In this document: in pieces, positions 53,036-62,997 of the stretch | Layout: each line of letters starts with the position of its first letter | Position numbering within the stretch: position 1 is the stretch's first letter | Notes under the pieces: model-generated | The model's input: only the letters and a program-made list of their open reading frames with translations | Told to the model about the DNA's origin: nothing | The model's database searches: none | Made by a program: the position numbers and the translations under genes | From: Trachythela sp. YZ-2020 | Taxonomy: Eukaryota > Cnidaria > Anthozoa > Malacalcyonacea > Clavulariidae | Assembly (NCBI GenBank): GCA_016169945.1 | Contig: JADLSH010000387.1 | Span: 1,922,001 to 1,986,000, forward strand | Direction of reading: 5' to 3' | Length of the DNA stretch: 64,000 bases

Positions 53036-53656
53036 TTAGTTTTCATGCATTTCCCATAAAATGGGCTGTCCGTATCTTTCCGGTCTCCTAGTGTCTCTGG
53101 TCGATCTTCTCACTTGATCCTCGCCGTTATCTATATTATCTTGAACTCCTCCATGATTATCATCATTGTCATTTTTTTCTTCGTTTGGTTGACTCGGCTG
53201 ACCATCTTCTTCTTCGTCTGAAGATGATTGTTCAGGATCCGGAATCTTTTTAAAATGGGACACATTCCGAGTTATGATGTGACCATTTTTCGCTCTCGCT
53301 GACACTCGTGAATGTTGTCTGTTGATTACAACATACGGACTCGGATTAAAGTTTGGAGTCAGTTTGTTCTTTCGTTCCTGTCTCACAAGAACATAGTCAC
53401 CTTTCGTTATATCACTCCTCCGAACATTTCTCTTCTTATCTGCGAATGCTTTGTTGTACTCTTTCTTCGCGGTTTCACTTTTCTGAGCTATCTTATGTCG
53501 ATTAACAATGTTTCGTTTGTGCAGGACTGGTAATTTCCCTCTTACTGTGCGATTAAATAGCAACTCCGCGGGTGGTACATTTGTTGAAACATGAGGGGTA
53601 GTTCTGTATTGTAATAGAAAACGGTTGAGTTCTTGCTGCCATGGACGACCTTCAAA
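53036..53656 (-). pseudogene. gypsy 3 integrase C-terminal part
   Basis: Continues the integrase after an in-frame TGA (53657-53659): 'RPWQQELNRFLLQYRTTPH' and 'AELLFNRTVRGKLPVL', then the C-terminal 'KGDYVLVRQERKNKLTP' domain and an acidic, Ser-rich tail, ending close to the purine tract. Homologous to residues ~570-770 of the gypsy 2 pol frame. Confidence 0.88.
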
Positions 53657-54934
53657 TCAGGCAGTTTTTAATGCTTTACCGAGAGGTTGCATGAATCTTT
53701 CAACCTCCGAGTTGCCTTGTGGCCATACAGGTGTTGAAAACGATGCCTTTATGCCAAGAGCTTCTAAGTATCGCACATACTCATTGCTGTTAAAAGACGG
53801 ACCATTGTCCGATTTAATGATAATGGGGATTCCGTGGCGTGCAAACATTTGATCTAGTTTCGGTATTACCGTTGATGCTTTAGTGGAACGGACAATTTCG
53901 ACTTCGGGATATCGCGAATATCGATCAATTGCGACTAATAAGTATTCTCCAGAGGGGAGTGGTCCATAGAAGTCTATGTGGACTGTTTCCCACTGGCCCT
54001 TGGGCATATCGGTCATGCACAAAGGTTCTGGAGGTGGTGGTCTTCCGACGGCTTGGCATGGAATACATCGATCAATGGCGTCTTTGACCATCTTATCGAT
54101 GTTCGGAAACCAAATCTTTTCTCGGAGTAAAGATTTGGTTTTGTTGAGACCGGGATGAGACTCGTGAGAAATTGCAATTGCACGTTTCTGCAAGGATTCT
54201 GGTATGACAATTCTGGTTCCTCGCAAGACTATACCATCAGATGTTACAGATAGTTCATCGCGAACTGTCTTAAATTGCTTCACCGAGTCATAGTGCCATT
54301 TGTTTATTTTAATGGCTGCACGAAGTGCTCGTAACGTTTCGTCTTTATCGGTAGCCTTCTTTATCTCTTCGAGTGTCATTGCTTTCGGAATACTGTTCGT
54401 GGCTACGAAATTAATATATGATTCAGTCATCTTTTGAGTTTTTGTGTTCTTTGTTAGTACCGGATGTCTGGACAAATAGTCAGCAGGGTTAGTAGCCCCA
54501 GGCTTATATACAACATTGAAAGTATAGGGTTGTAAGCGTAAAACCCACCGTTCTATTCTGGCTGACGGCTTTGATCTACTACTTCCGTATATTACCTCTA
54601 ATGGTTTGTGATCAGTTACTAATACAAAGTCATGTCCGTAGAGATAGAGATGAAAATGTTCTATGGCCCATACGATGGCCAATGCCTCTTTCTCTGTTTG
54701 CGAATACCGTTTCTCAGCTGCAGTTAGTGCACGACTAGCATAAGCAATTACTTTATTGTCATTTTTATCTTTCGTACTCTGGGAAAGTATAGCTGACACA
54801 CCAACTGGACTGGCATCAACAGTTACTGTTGTCTCTTTGCTGATGTTAAAATATGCCATACAAGGTGCAGATGATAAAGCAGTTTTGAGGTTGTCAAAAG
54901 CTTTTTGGTGTTTGTCAGTCCATTGAAACATGGC
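53657..54934 (-). pseudogene. gypsy 3 RNase H and integrase core
   Basis: A 424-residue frame: RNase H 'TTVTVDASPVGVSAIL', 'TEKEALAIVWAIEHFHLYLYG', 'VTDHKPL'; integrase zinc region 'HESHPGLNKTK...CIPCQ', core 'VHIDFYGPLPSGEYLLVAID', 'KSDNGPSFNSNEY', 'PQGNSEVERFM'. It ends at a premature TGA where gypsy 2 has Lys. Upstream it is separated from gag-RT by a frameshift in an A8/T8 run at ~54934-54941. Confidence 0.92.
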
Positions 54935-56709
54935 ATTTTTTTTGTTAGGGCACGGAGAGGTTCAGTTATGGTTGCAAAGTTTGCAATGTAATTGCTACTG
55001 TAATTGGCCATGCCAAGCAAGCTACGAACTTCATGAACATTAGTTGGGATTGGTGCCTCACGTAAATCGTTGACACGTTTTGGGTCTGGACACATACCCG
55101 AATCTGAAAATACTTGACCAAAAAAATTGAGTGTTTTGGTCAAAAACTTACACTTTGGCTTGTTAAGTTTTAGTCCCTTGTCATTGAGGCGGTGGAGGCA
55201 CTTTTCTAAATTAGTGTCATGTTCATCTCTTGTTTTGCCATGGACAATGATGTCATCAGCAATGTTTCTCACCCCTTTCAAACCATGTAATTGTGTTTGC
55301 AGGGTGTGTTGAAATATCTCTGCTGCTGTGTTGAAATATCTCTGCTGTGGCTGGGCTTTCGGTGCTGTTTCGCGATCTATGTTCAATTTCACTGGTTCAG
55401 CTTTCAATTTACCAAGACCATTAAATAGTGTGTCATATTTCGTAACAATGTTTTCAACCTTACTGTCTGATTGTGTTGAAAGCTTGTTTACATGTATAGT
55501 AATTAAGGCAAGTTCCTGTGCTGTGGTTGATGAGATCAGATTTCCACCACTGAGTGTCTCTGTTACATAAAATGTTGCTGCTGTGATGCGTTTTCGTGTT
55601 TCGATTGTACTTACAAATTTTCCAATAAACTTCACTGGTGTTTCTGCACTGTAGGCAAAGGCTTTTACTTTGGTTTTCTCTAGCTTCACTCCAGTCATAT
55701 TGCTGTAAGTGTTCTGATCAATAACGTTCACTGTTGCCCCAGTGTCAATTGTTGCTTGAAATGAGTGTTTGCATACAGTGACCTTGACCTTCGGGCTCTT
55801 TGTATTATTTACGAAGTATAAATAATCTTCATCAGTTGACTCGCTGCTTTCTTTACTTTCATGGACTGGTTGTACAGAGTTCTGCCGTGGCTTTCGGTCG
55901 TATGTTGGTCGTTTCTGATATGTATTACCTCGACATACCTTCGCAAAATGATTCATTTTATTGCATTTTAGGCATTGTTTTCCTTTGGCAGGGCAGTTGC
56001 CCTGATAATGTATACCACCGCAATTATAACACTTTCTCGAGTTTGCTTTGTCTGGTTCGATTTTGTTTGCCTCTTCATGGCGCTCGCTCGACTGTCCCGT
56101 ACTCGGTTCGATAACCTTGCTTTGGTATTTGCTTTGTTCGTCCCTTCGACCGTCCAGTAGCATCGAGGCCAAGTTGTAGTTAGGATCTTTCAACGCGCTT
56201 TTCCGTATTTTAGACGATAGTCCACCAACCAGAATTTGTTGTTCTATTTCAAAGTTTACATCGGCGTATTCACACGTCTGTGCTAGTGACCTTAGTCGCG
56301 TATGGAATTGGTCTAGCGTTTCACCCCGTTCTTGCTTCGATTGTCGAAAGTTATAAACTTCGTAACGACGGTTTTTCTGCGGCTCAAAATGTCCTTTTAA
56401 TTTCGCCTTTGCCGTTTCATAATCGTTGTTGTTTCCCGTGTCTTCGAGTTGTCTGAAAATTTCACGTACTCGTTGGCCAGCTTGATACAGCAATAATGCC
56501 CGTTTTCTCTTCGGATCTGTTATGCCACTGGCTAAAATATACATCTCAAAATCGTCTGTCCAATTATTCCAACGTACGCCAAGACTAGCGCCTACTTCGG
56601 TGTCTGGGTTAAATGCAGGCATCGGTTGTATTGACACGGACTGTGTCATTTGAATTATTGCTTGTGCTACGTTTGCTTGGGCTTCGTCTTCATCATTTCC
56701 TGATTCCAT
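54935..56709 (-). pseudogene. gypsy 3 gag, protease and deleted RT
   Basis: Starts at the ATG 56707-56709 inside the PBS region ('MESGNDEDE'); the open frame upstream runs into the LTR and I do not use it. Capsid 'KRALLLYQAGQRVREIF', knuckle 'CLKCNKMNHFAKVC', protease 'ATIDTGATVNVID'. After 'ETAPKAQP' the RT jumps to 'AAEIFQHTLQTQL', skipping about 130 residues found in gypsy 2, including the first palm Asp. 'NIADDIIVHG' is kept. A 20-bp word is tandemly doubled at the junction (~55317-55358). Confidence 0.92.
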
Positions 56710-56721
56710 CCTCGTCGCCAA

Positions 56722-56893
56722 TATAATGTTCTCTGTTTTAAAGATAGTTTTATAGCCTTTGGAAATATCTACAATAGTGTTCACAATCACGTTGTCCGAG
56801 AGAGAGAGAGAGAGAGAGAGAGACTCGCTCCCATTCTCTACCATGTGCTCTCCGAACATTTAATATGAATGTTGCATGATGCAATCTACTACA
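56722..56893 (-). repeat. 5' LTR of gypsy element 3
   Basis: 172 bp, preceded on its sense side by the tRNA gene. Its (GA)n run (56797-56824) is about 4 bp longer than in the 3' LTR. Confidence 0.9.
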
Positions 56894-56960
56894 GGTAGTA
56901 TAGTGGTGAGTATCCCCGCCTGTCACGCGGGAGACCGGGGTTCGATTCCCCGCCGGGGAG
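56894..56960 (+). pseudogene. tRNA-Asp positions 6-72, cut by gypsy 3
   Basis: Identical to the consensus tRNA from position 6 on, but positions 1-5 are replaced by the LTR end (CTACA), so the acceptor stem cannot form fully. Box A and box B are intact, so transcription is possible, giving an unusable tRNA. Confidence 0.92.
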
Positions 56961-57586
56961 GAATGTTCTTTTCGACGTCCACTAATTTTTCTGTCTAAAT
57001 TTTAAGACGCAACCTGTCTCACGCTAAGAATAATTTATCTAATCTTTATTCAAGTTAAGCTGCATTTTACAGATACTCTATTGCCAGGAAAACTATATTG
57101 CCTCCTCTGTGGGCAACATTGTACCTGTGTTAACCGAAATTACGTAATAGCAAGCTGTGATTGGAAAGTACAGGAAAATTACGTAAAACTCCGCGCTTGG
57201 AAAAAGTGAAATTATGTTCAATTGCTCAAAGCAAGAATATATCAAAATCTTGATCCGAGAACTTTCCAAGTCAAATTGAGCAGATTTGAAAAAAGCTGCG
57301 GGTATGTGGGCACCACCCCTGAGGAAGGTTGACTGGCATTGGAAGGTTGCCAGTGATACACTGAATATGACATTGCAAAGCCTGCAGGCAAAGGACAAAG
57401 TAGCAGCAACTGTCAGTACTCAGTCGTACTAGCAGTAATGAAATACCAACAGGCAAACCTACCCAAACAAAAGCCTGCATGTCGGAAAGTTTCCAATTAT
57501 TTTGAAGAAGGTTGGTAAACCCAAAATCTAGTCCTACCCTGAGAAAGTTGAAAACGTTTTGCAACTCTGGGAATGGCCTGAGGAAA
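56961..57586 (+). repeat. tRNA-Asp array spacer
   Basis: First-type spacer, as at 44452-45081. Confidence 0.8.
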
Positions 57587-57624
57587 TCCTCTGTCGAATA
57601 ATGGTGATTATCTCCGTCGGGGAG
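57587..57624 (+). pseudogene. 38-nt internally deleted tRNA-Asp relic
   Basis: Same 34-nt deletion as at 45082, with two later changes (TCTCCGTCGGGGAG). Confidence 0.85.
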
Positions 57625-57918
57625 GGTAACACTCTTTTTTTGTGTCTCAATTATGGGACATGCATAACTTATCGTTTTTAAGATACAATTTCATTTTCCT
57701 GAAAAATTTTCGGAAACAAAGTAGCGAGTAGCATTGGTCATTGGTCAACTCATTTCCTGGGGGAAATAAAGTTATTTTAGTGTACTACAGCATAAGCTGA
57801 CAATACATATTAAAAGACGTTATAGCATCCTGACACTATATTTCCATTTTCATAACTAAGCCACCCCACTGAATGAAATTTATGTCCCATATTAACGTTT
57901 GACTTTGACCATCAGTAA

Positions 57919-57990
57919 TCCTCGGTAGTATAGTGGTGAGTATCCCCGCCTGTCACGCGGGAGACCGGGGTTCGATTCCCCGCCGGGGAG
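57919..57990 (+). tRNA. tRNA-Asp-GTC: tRNA-Asp (GTC)
   Basis: Consensus 72-nt copy with T6 terminator, 1,025 bp after the gypsy-split copy measured from matching positions. Confidence 0.95.
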
Positions 57991-58819
57991 GAATGTTATT
58001 TTTTACTTCCTCTCTTTTTTCTGTTAAATTTTAAGACGCGACTTGTCTCACACTAAGAATAATTTATACAATCTTTATTCGAGTTAAGCTGTATTTTACA
58101 AATCAAGTCTATTTGCCAGGAAGAACTAGCCTACTCTGTGGGCATTGGCAACATCGTGCCTGCGGTAAACAACGAAATTACGTAATTGGTAATAGCGGGC
58201 TGCGATTAGCAAATAAGAAAATTACACAATGTTTAGCTGCAATAAAATCTTTGGAACTTTTCACCAATTTCCCCTGATAATCCGTTATTATCATCCACCT
58301 GCTCGGCGAAATATTGTAAAATTCCACCTTTAGCCACAGAAGTGTCTGCCGAAAAAGGCTGGGAAAAAAGAGAATAATTGTTAAATTGCTCAACGCAAGA
58401 ATATATGAAAATATTGATACGAGTACTTCCAAGTCAAATTGGGCAGATTTCCAAAAATGCTGCGGGTATGCGGGTACCACTCGCGAGGAAGGTTTACTGG
58501 CATCGAGGAAGGTTGGAAGTGAAACACTGAATACAACATTACAAATCGCCAGTCACAGTTCCGAAGCCATCAATTATCCGGCGCATATTTCATATCAGAA
58601 CGGATGGATTTCCGTTATACGAGGGGAAACTTGGCTGGCGTAAACTCAACAAACGACAGGTTTGCCATCTTAAACTTATTCGCGGCGCCATTATGCCGTC
58701 TTCTAGATAGAAAGGTTGGACGAGTTTCTCGTTACAACGGTACTGATTATCAGTAATGATTATCAGTGAGAATCATATTCTATTGTGTGTAAGACTGACG
58801 ATCTATAATTCAGAATTGA
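57991..58819 (+). repeat. tRNA-Asp array spacer, second type
   Basis: Holds the uninterrupted CTCGCGAG empty site (58479-58486) for the hAT-type MITE at 45981. Confidence 0.8.
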
Positions 58820-58874
58820 TGCCCGGTAGTATAGTGGTGAGTATCCCCGCATGTCACGCGGAGACCGGTGTAAT
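58820..58874 (+). pseudogene. Truncated tRNA-Asp relic
   Basis: Positions 1-~50 recognisable (TGCCCGGTAGTATAGTGG, then CGCATGTCACGCGGAGACCGG). The T arm and 3' acceptor strand are replaced by 'tgtaataggaaatatgcc'. Confidence 0.8.
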
Positions 58875-59335
58875 AGGAAATATGCCACCCCCCCGAAAAA
58901 AAGAATATGCCCCTCACGGCCAAATTTCCTAGGAAATATGGTGCCCAATTCGGAAATATACGTACTTCCATGTCCAAGCATCTCAGTCCAACTTATGAGT
59001 GAGGCATAACAGAACTAGATCGAGACATAATAGAGTCGGAATAAAAAGCAGTCGCTTCGAAACATGGTAAAAACGGAGTAAAACTTGAAAGGAAAGTGGG
59101 AAATACCATACATTTTTGTTTACATTTTAACGAAAAATTCTCGTTCGTTAAATATATGTCGTAAAATGTGTATGTGTTCTGTGTTAAAATAATCATACAT
59201 TAAAAACATTTAACAATTATTGAATTCGGTTTTCGCATGATATGAAGAATTATCAAGCGGAAGTTTTGTGTTATCAACCGAATAATTGTTTTATTATTTA
59301 TTTAAAAAAATTCACAGCGGCCTGTTGTTAAATTA

Positions 59336-59723
59336 AGGCCGGCCTCCACTTGCACGTACGTACGCACAATTGCACGCACGTATGTGTTTATACTTTCGTG
59401 AAATTTGATTGGTTAAAACCTTGACGGCCGCACAGAAATGTCATACGTACAAAAAGTTAGCCGCGACGGTCAAGATTAGCGATCATTTTCGAGTCACAGA
59501 GCATGCGCAAAATCGGCCGCGCTGGCCGTACGTGCAAGTGCTCTGTGACTCGAAAATGATCGCTAATCTTGACCGTCGCGGCTAACTTTTTGTACGTATG
59601 ACAGTAGAACTGTATTCTACTTTTCGTGCGGCCGTCAAGTTTTTAACCAATCAAATTTCACTAAAATATAAACACATACGTGCGTGCAATTGTGCGTACG
59701 TACGTGCAAGTGGAGGCCGGCCT
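59336..59723. mobile_element. 388-bp palindromic MITE, TTA duplication
   Basis: Ends AGGCCGGCCTCCACTTGCAC and GTGCAAGTGGAGGCCGGCCT; arms extend nearly the full half length. TTA flanks both sides (59333-59335, 59724-59726), as for PIF/Harbinger. The related unit at ~62490 ('tgttaaattacgttgctaat') has the site without the insert. Confidence 0.92.
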
Positions 59724-59789
59724 TTACGTGCTAATAATTCATCACTCCTTCGGCACTCGCTCGTCATAATCGTCATTGGCGTGACGTGA

Positions 59790-60605
59790 GAATGTTGATT
59801 AATATGTTTGCAAACCAATGTTATGACATCAGAACGTTGGTTAATAGGTCACAAGTACTCCATATTTGGTCTGCTATTGAGTTGACATGACGAATTCACC
59901 GATGGCTATTAGCCAATCAAAACCCTGATTTTTTTAAAATAAATAATAATGGTGATTATTGTTTATTGAAAATAATTCAAGAGTTTTGATTGGCTAAGAG
60001 CAGTCGGTGAAATCGTCATATCCGCTCGGTAGCTGCCCAAATTTGGAGTTATGACATCACGTACCGTGGAATATTGAAAACAAATATACCACTTTTGACG
60101 TATTTCGTGGTATATTGAAAAACAGTGTAACACGCTATGACGTCACGCTAATTTATGCGGCTTATGCCAAAAGCGGGAAAATACAAATGGCTTCCTCAAA
60201 GGAGAGGATCGCCTGAGTCCGAAATATTTACAAATAAATAATAAAACAATATATTATTGAATTCGGTTCTCGCAGGATATGAGGAATTATTAAGGCCTCG
60301 GTTTGTGTTATCTGCCTCAGCTTTCGGCTTCAGCGGATAACACAAACCTCGGCCTTAATAATTCCTCATATCCTACTTGACCTCATTCAATAATTGTTTA
60401 TTATCCCCGCCGGGGAGGGTAACACTCTTTTTTGTGTCTCAATTATGGAACATGCATAACTTATCGTTTTTAAGATACAATTTCATTATTCTGAAAAATC
60501 TTAAATCGAAATACAAAGTAGCGAGCAGCATTGATAATTGGTCAACTACTTCAACATAAGTTGACAATACTTATTAAAAGACGTTTCGACCTTGAGCTTC
60601 AGCAA
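59790..60605 (+). repeat. Array spacer with hairpins
   Basis: Duplicate of 47450-48180. Contains the inverted pair 'gccaatcaaaaccctg' / 'gagttttgattggct' (59915-59997) and the hairpin 60276-60372, plus a fused relic at ~60400-60417. Confidence 0.75.
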
Positions 60606-60677
60606 TCCTCGGTAGTATAGTGGTGAGTATCCCCGCCTGTCACGCGGGAGACCGGGGTTCGATTCCCCGCCGGGGAG
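60606..60677 (+). tRNA. tRNA-Asp-GTC: tRNA-Asp (GTC)
   Basis: Consensus 72-nt copy. Its 5' flank is slightly diverged ('gagcttcagcaa'). Confidence 0.95.
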
Positions 60678-61279
60678 GAATGTTATTTTCGACGTCCACT
60701 AATTTTTCTGTCTAAATTTTAAGACGCAACCTGTCTCACGCTAAGAATAATTTATCTAATCTTTATTCAAGTTAAGCTGCATTTTACAGATACTCTATTG
60801 CCAGGAAAACTATATTGCCTCCTCTGTGGGCAACATTGTACCTGTGTTAAACAGCGAAATTACGTAATAGCAAGCTGTGATTGGAAAGTACAGGAAAATG
60901 ACGTAACATTCCGCGCTTGTAAAAAGTGAAATTATGTTCAATTGCTCAAAGCAAGAATATATCAAAATCTTGATCCGATAACTTTCCAAGTCAAATTGAG
61001 CAGATTTGAAAAAAGCTGCGGGTATGCGGGCACCACCCACCCCTGAGGAAGGTTGACTGGCATTGGAAGGTTGCCAGTGATACACTGAATATGACATTGC
61101 AAAGCCTGCTGGTAAAGGTCAAAGTAGCAGCAACTGTCAGTACTCAGTCGTACTAGCAGTAATGAAATACCAACTGGCAAATCTACCCAGGCAAAAGCTT
61201 GCATGTCGGAAAGTAAACCGAAAATCCTACCGGGAGAAAGTTGAAAACGTTTTGAAACTCTGGGAATGGCCTGAGGAAA
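60678..61279 (+). repeat. tRNA-Asp array spacer
   Basis: First-type spacer. It is ~35 bp shorter than the others (loss near 61215), making this unit 901 bp long. Confidence 0.8.
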
Positions 61280-61317
61280 TCCTCTGTCGAATATTGGTGA
61301 TTATCCCCGCCGGGAAG
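61280..61317 (+). pseudogene. 38-nt internally deleted tRNA-Asp relic
   Basis: Same deletion as 45082 and 57587 (TTATCCCCGCCGGGAAG end, one change). Confidence 0.85.
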
Positions 61318-61506
61318 GGTAACACTCTTTTTTGCATGTGTCTCAATTATGGGACATGCATAACTTATCGTTTTTAAGATACAATTTCATTTTCATATAT
61401 TAAAAGACGTTATAGCATCCTGACACTATATTTCAATTTTCATAACTAAACCACCCCACTGAATGAAATTTATGTCCCATTAACGTTTGACGTTGACCTT
61501 CAGTAA

Positions 61507-61578
61507 TCCTCGGTAGTATAGTGGTGAGTATCCCCGCCTGTCACGCGGGAGACCGGGGTTCGATTCCCCGCCGGGGAG
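61507..61578 (+). tRNA. tRNA-Asp-GTC: tRNA-Asp (GTC)
   Basis: Consensus 72-nt copy, last intact one in the window. Confidence 0.95.
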
Positions 61579-61907
61579 GAATGTTATTTTTTACTTCCAC
61601 TCTTTTTTCTGTTAAATTTTAAGACGCGACTTGTCTCACACTAAGAATAATTTATACAATCTTTATTCGAGTTAAGCTGTATTTTACAAATCAAGTCTAT
61701 TTTCCAGGAAGAACTAGCCTCCTCTGTGGGCATTGTGCAACATCTTGCCTGTGGTAAACAACTAAATTACGTAATAGCGGGCTGCGATTAGCAAATAAGA
61801 AAATTATATAATGTTTAGCTGCAATAAAATCTTTGGAACTTTTCACCAATTTGCCCTGATAATCCGTTATTATCATCTATAACTGACGATCTATAACTCA
61901 GAATTGA

Positions 61908-61962
61908 TCCCCGGTAGTATAGTGGTGAGTATCCCCGCCTGTCACGCGGAGACCGGTGTAAT
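61908..61962 (+). pseudogene. Truncated tRNA-Asp relic
   Basis: TCCCCGGTAGTATAGTGG...CACGCGGAGACCGG, then the same non-tRNA sequence as at 58875. Confidence 0.8.
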
Positions 61963-62760
61963 AGGAAATATGCCACCCCCCCGAAAAAAAGAATATGCCC
62001 CTCACGGCCAAATTTCCTAGGAAATATGGTGCCCAATTCGGAAATATACTTCCATGTCCAAACATCTCAGTCCAACTTATGAGTTAGGCATAACAGAACT
62101 AGATCGAGACATAATAGAGTCGGAATAAAAAGCAGTTTTTGTAGTTAAAAAAATTGCTTCGAAACATGGTAAAAACGGAGTAAAACTTGAAAGGAAAGTG
62201 GGAAATACCATACATTTTTGTTTACATTTTAACGAAAAATTCTCGTTCGTTAAATATATGTCGTAAAACGGTGTATGTGTTCTGTGTTAAAATAATCATA
62301 CCATTAAAAAACATTTAACAATTATTGAATGAGGTTGAGCATGATATGAAGAATTATCAAGCCGAAGTTTTGTGTTAATTTTTCTGTCTAACACGAAACT
62401 GAGGCTTGGTAATTCTTCATATCATGCGAAAACCGAATTCAATAATTGTTTTATTATTTATTTAAAAAAATTCACAGCGGCCTGTTGTTAAATTACGTTG
62501 CTAATAATTCGTCGCTCCTTCGGCAGTCGCTCGTCATAATCGTCATTGGCGTGACGTAAGAACGTTGATTAATATGTTTGCAAACCAACGTTATGACATC
62601 AGAACGTTGGTTAATAGGTCACATCTCCATATTTTGGTCTGCTATTGAGTTGACATGACGAATTCACCGATGGCTATTAGCCAATCAAAACCCTGATTTT
62701 TTTAAAATAAATAATAATGGTGATTATCCCGCCGGGGTAACACTCTTTTTTGTATCTCAA
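61963..62760 (+). repeat. Array spacer, last unit
   Basis: Matches 58880-59340 and 59725-59960 without the palindromic MITE. A hairpin (62355-62440, 'tgatatgaagaattatcaagc' arms) and a fused relic ('ttatcccgccggggtaac', ~62724) are present. The array stops near 62770. Confidence 0.75.
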
Positions 62761-62997
62761 TTGATGGGACACTCAGGTGTATTAATGCCTGGGTCTCAAT
62801 TTGGAATTCAGTGAAAATAGGTTAAAAATGTAAAAAAAATTATTCAAGCTCTTCATAACTCCCGTTCAAGTATTTTAACATTTGTCCTAACGGTATCTTG
62901 AAGATAACCAATAGTTAGTTCCCATGGCAACGACCACGTGATATATATGGCTAAAAATAGCACGTTAAATAGGTAGCCTACTTCAGTGCCTCTGCAG
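62761..62997. other. Unassigned stretch
   Basis: End of the tRNA array; no gene or repeat recognised. Confidence 0.35.

Larger units (their letters stand above)
52856..56893 (-). mobile_element. Ty3/gypsy element 3, inserted in a tRNA-Asp gene
   Basis: 4,038 bp, minus strand. 3' LTR 52856-53023, purine tract (53024-53038), pol and gag, PBS ~56704-56720, 5' LTR 56722-56893. Exact 5-bp target duplication GGTAG. The LTRs are near-identical apart from GA-tract length. RT has a large internal deletion, one frameshift and one stop, so it is non-autonomous. It is a relative of gypsy 2 in the opposite orientation. Confidence 0.95.

Noticed and set aside
56710..56859. Extended gag start MFGEHMVENG... 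in gypsy 3
   Set aside because: That stretch is the LTR itself (including the GA tract); the ATG at 56709 after the LTR is the expected start.
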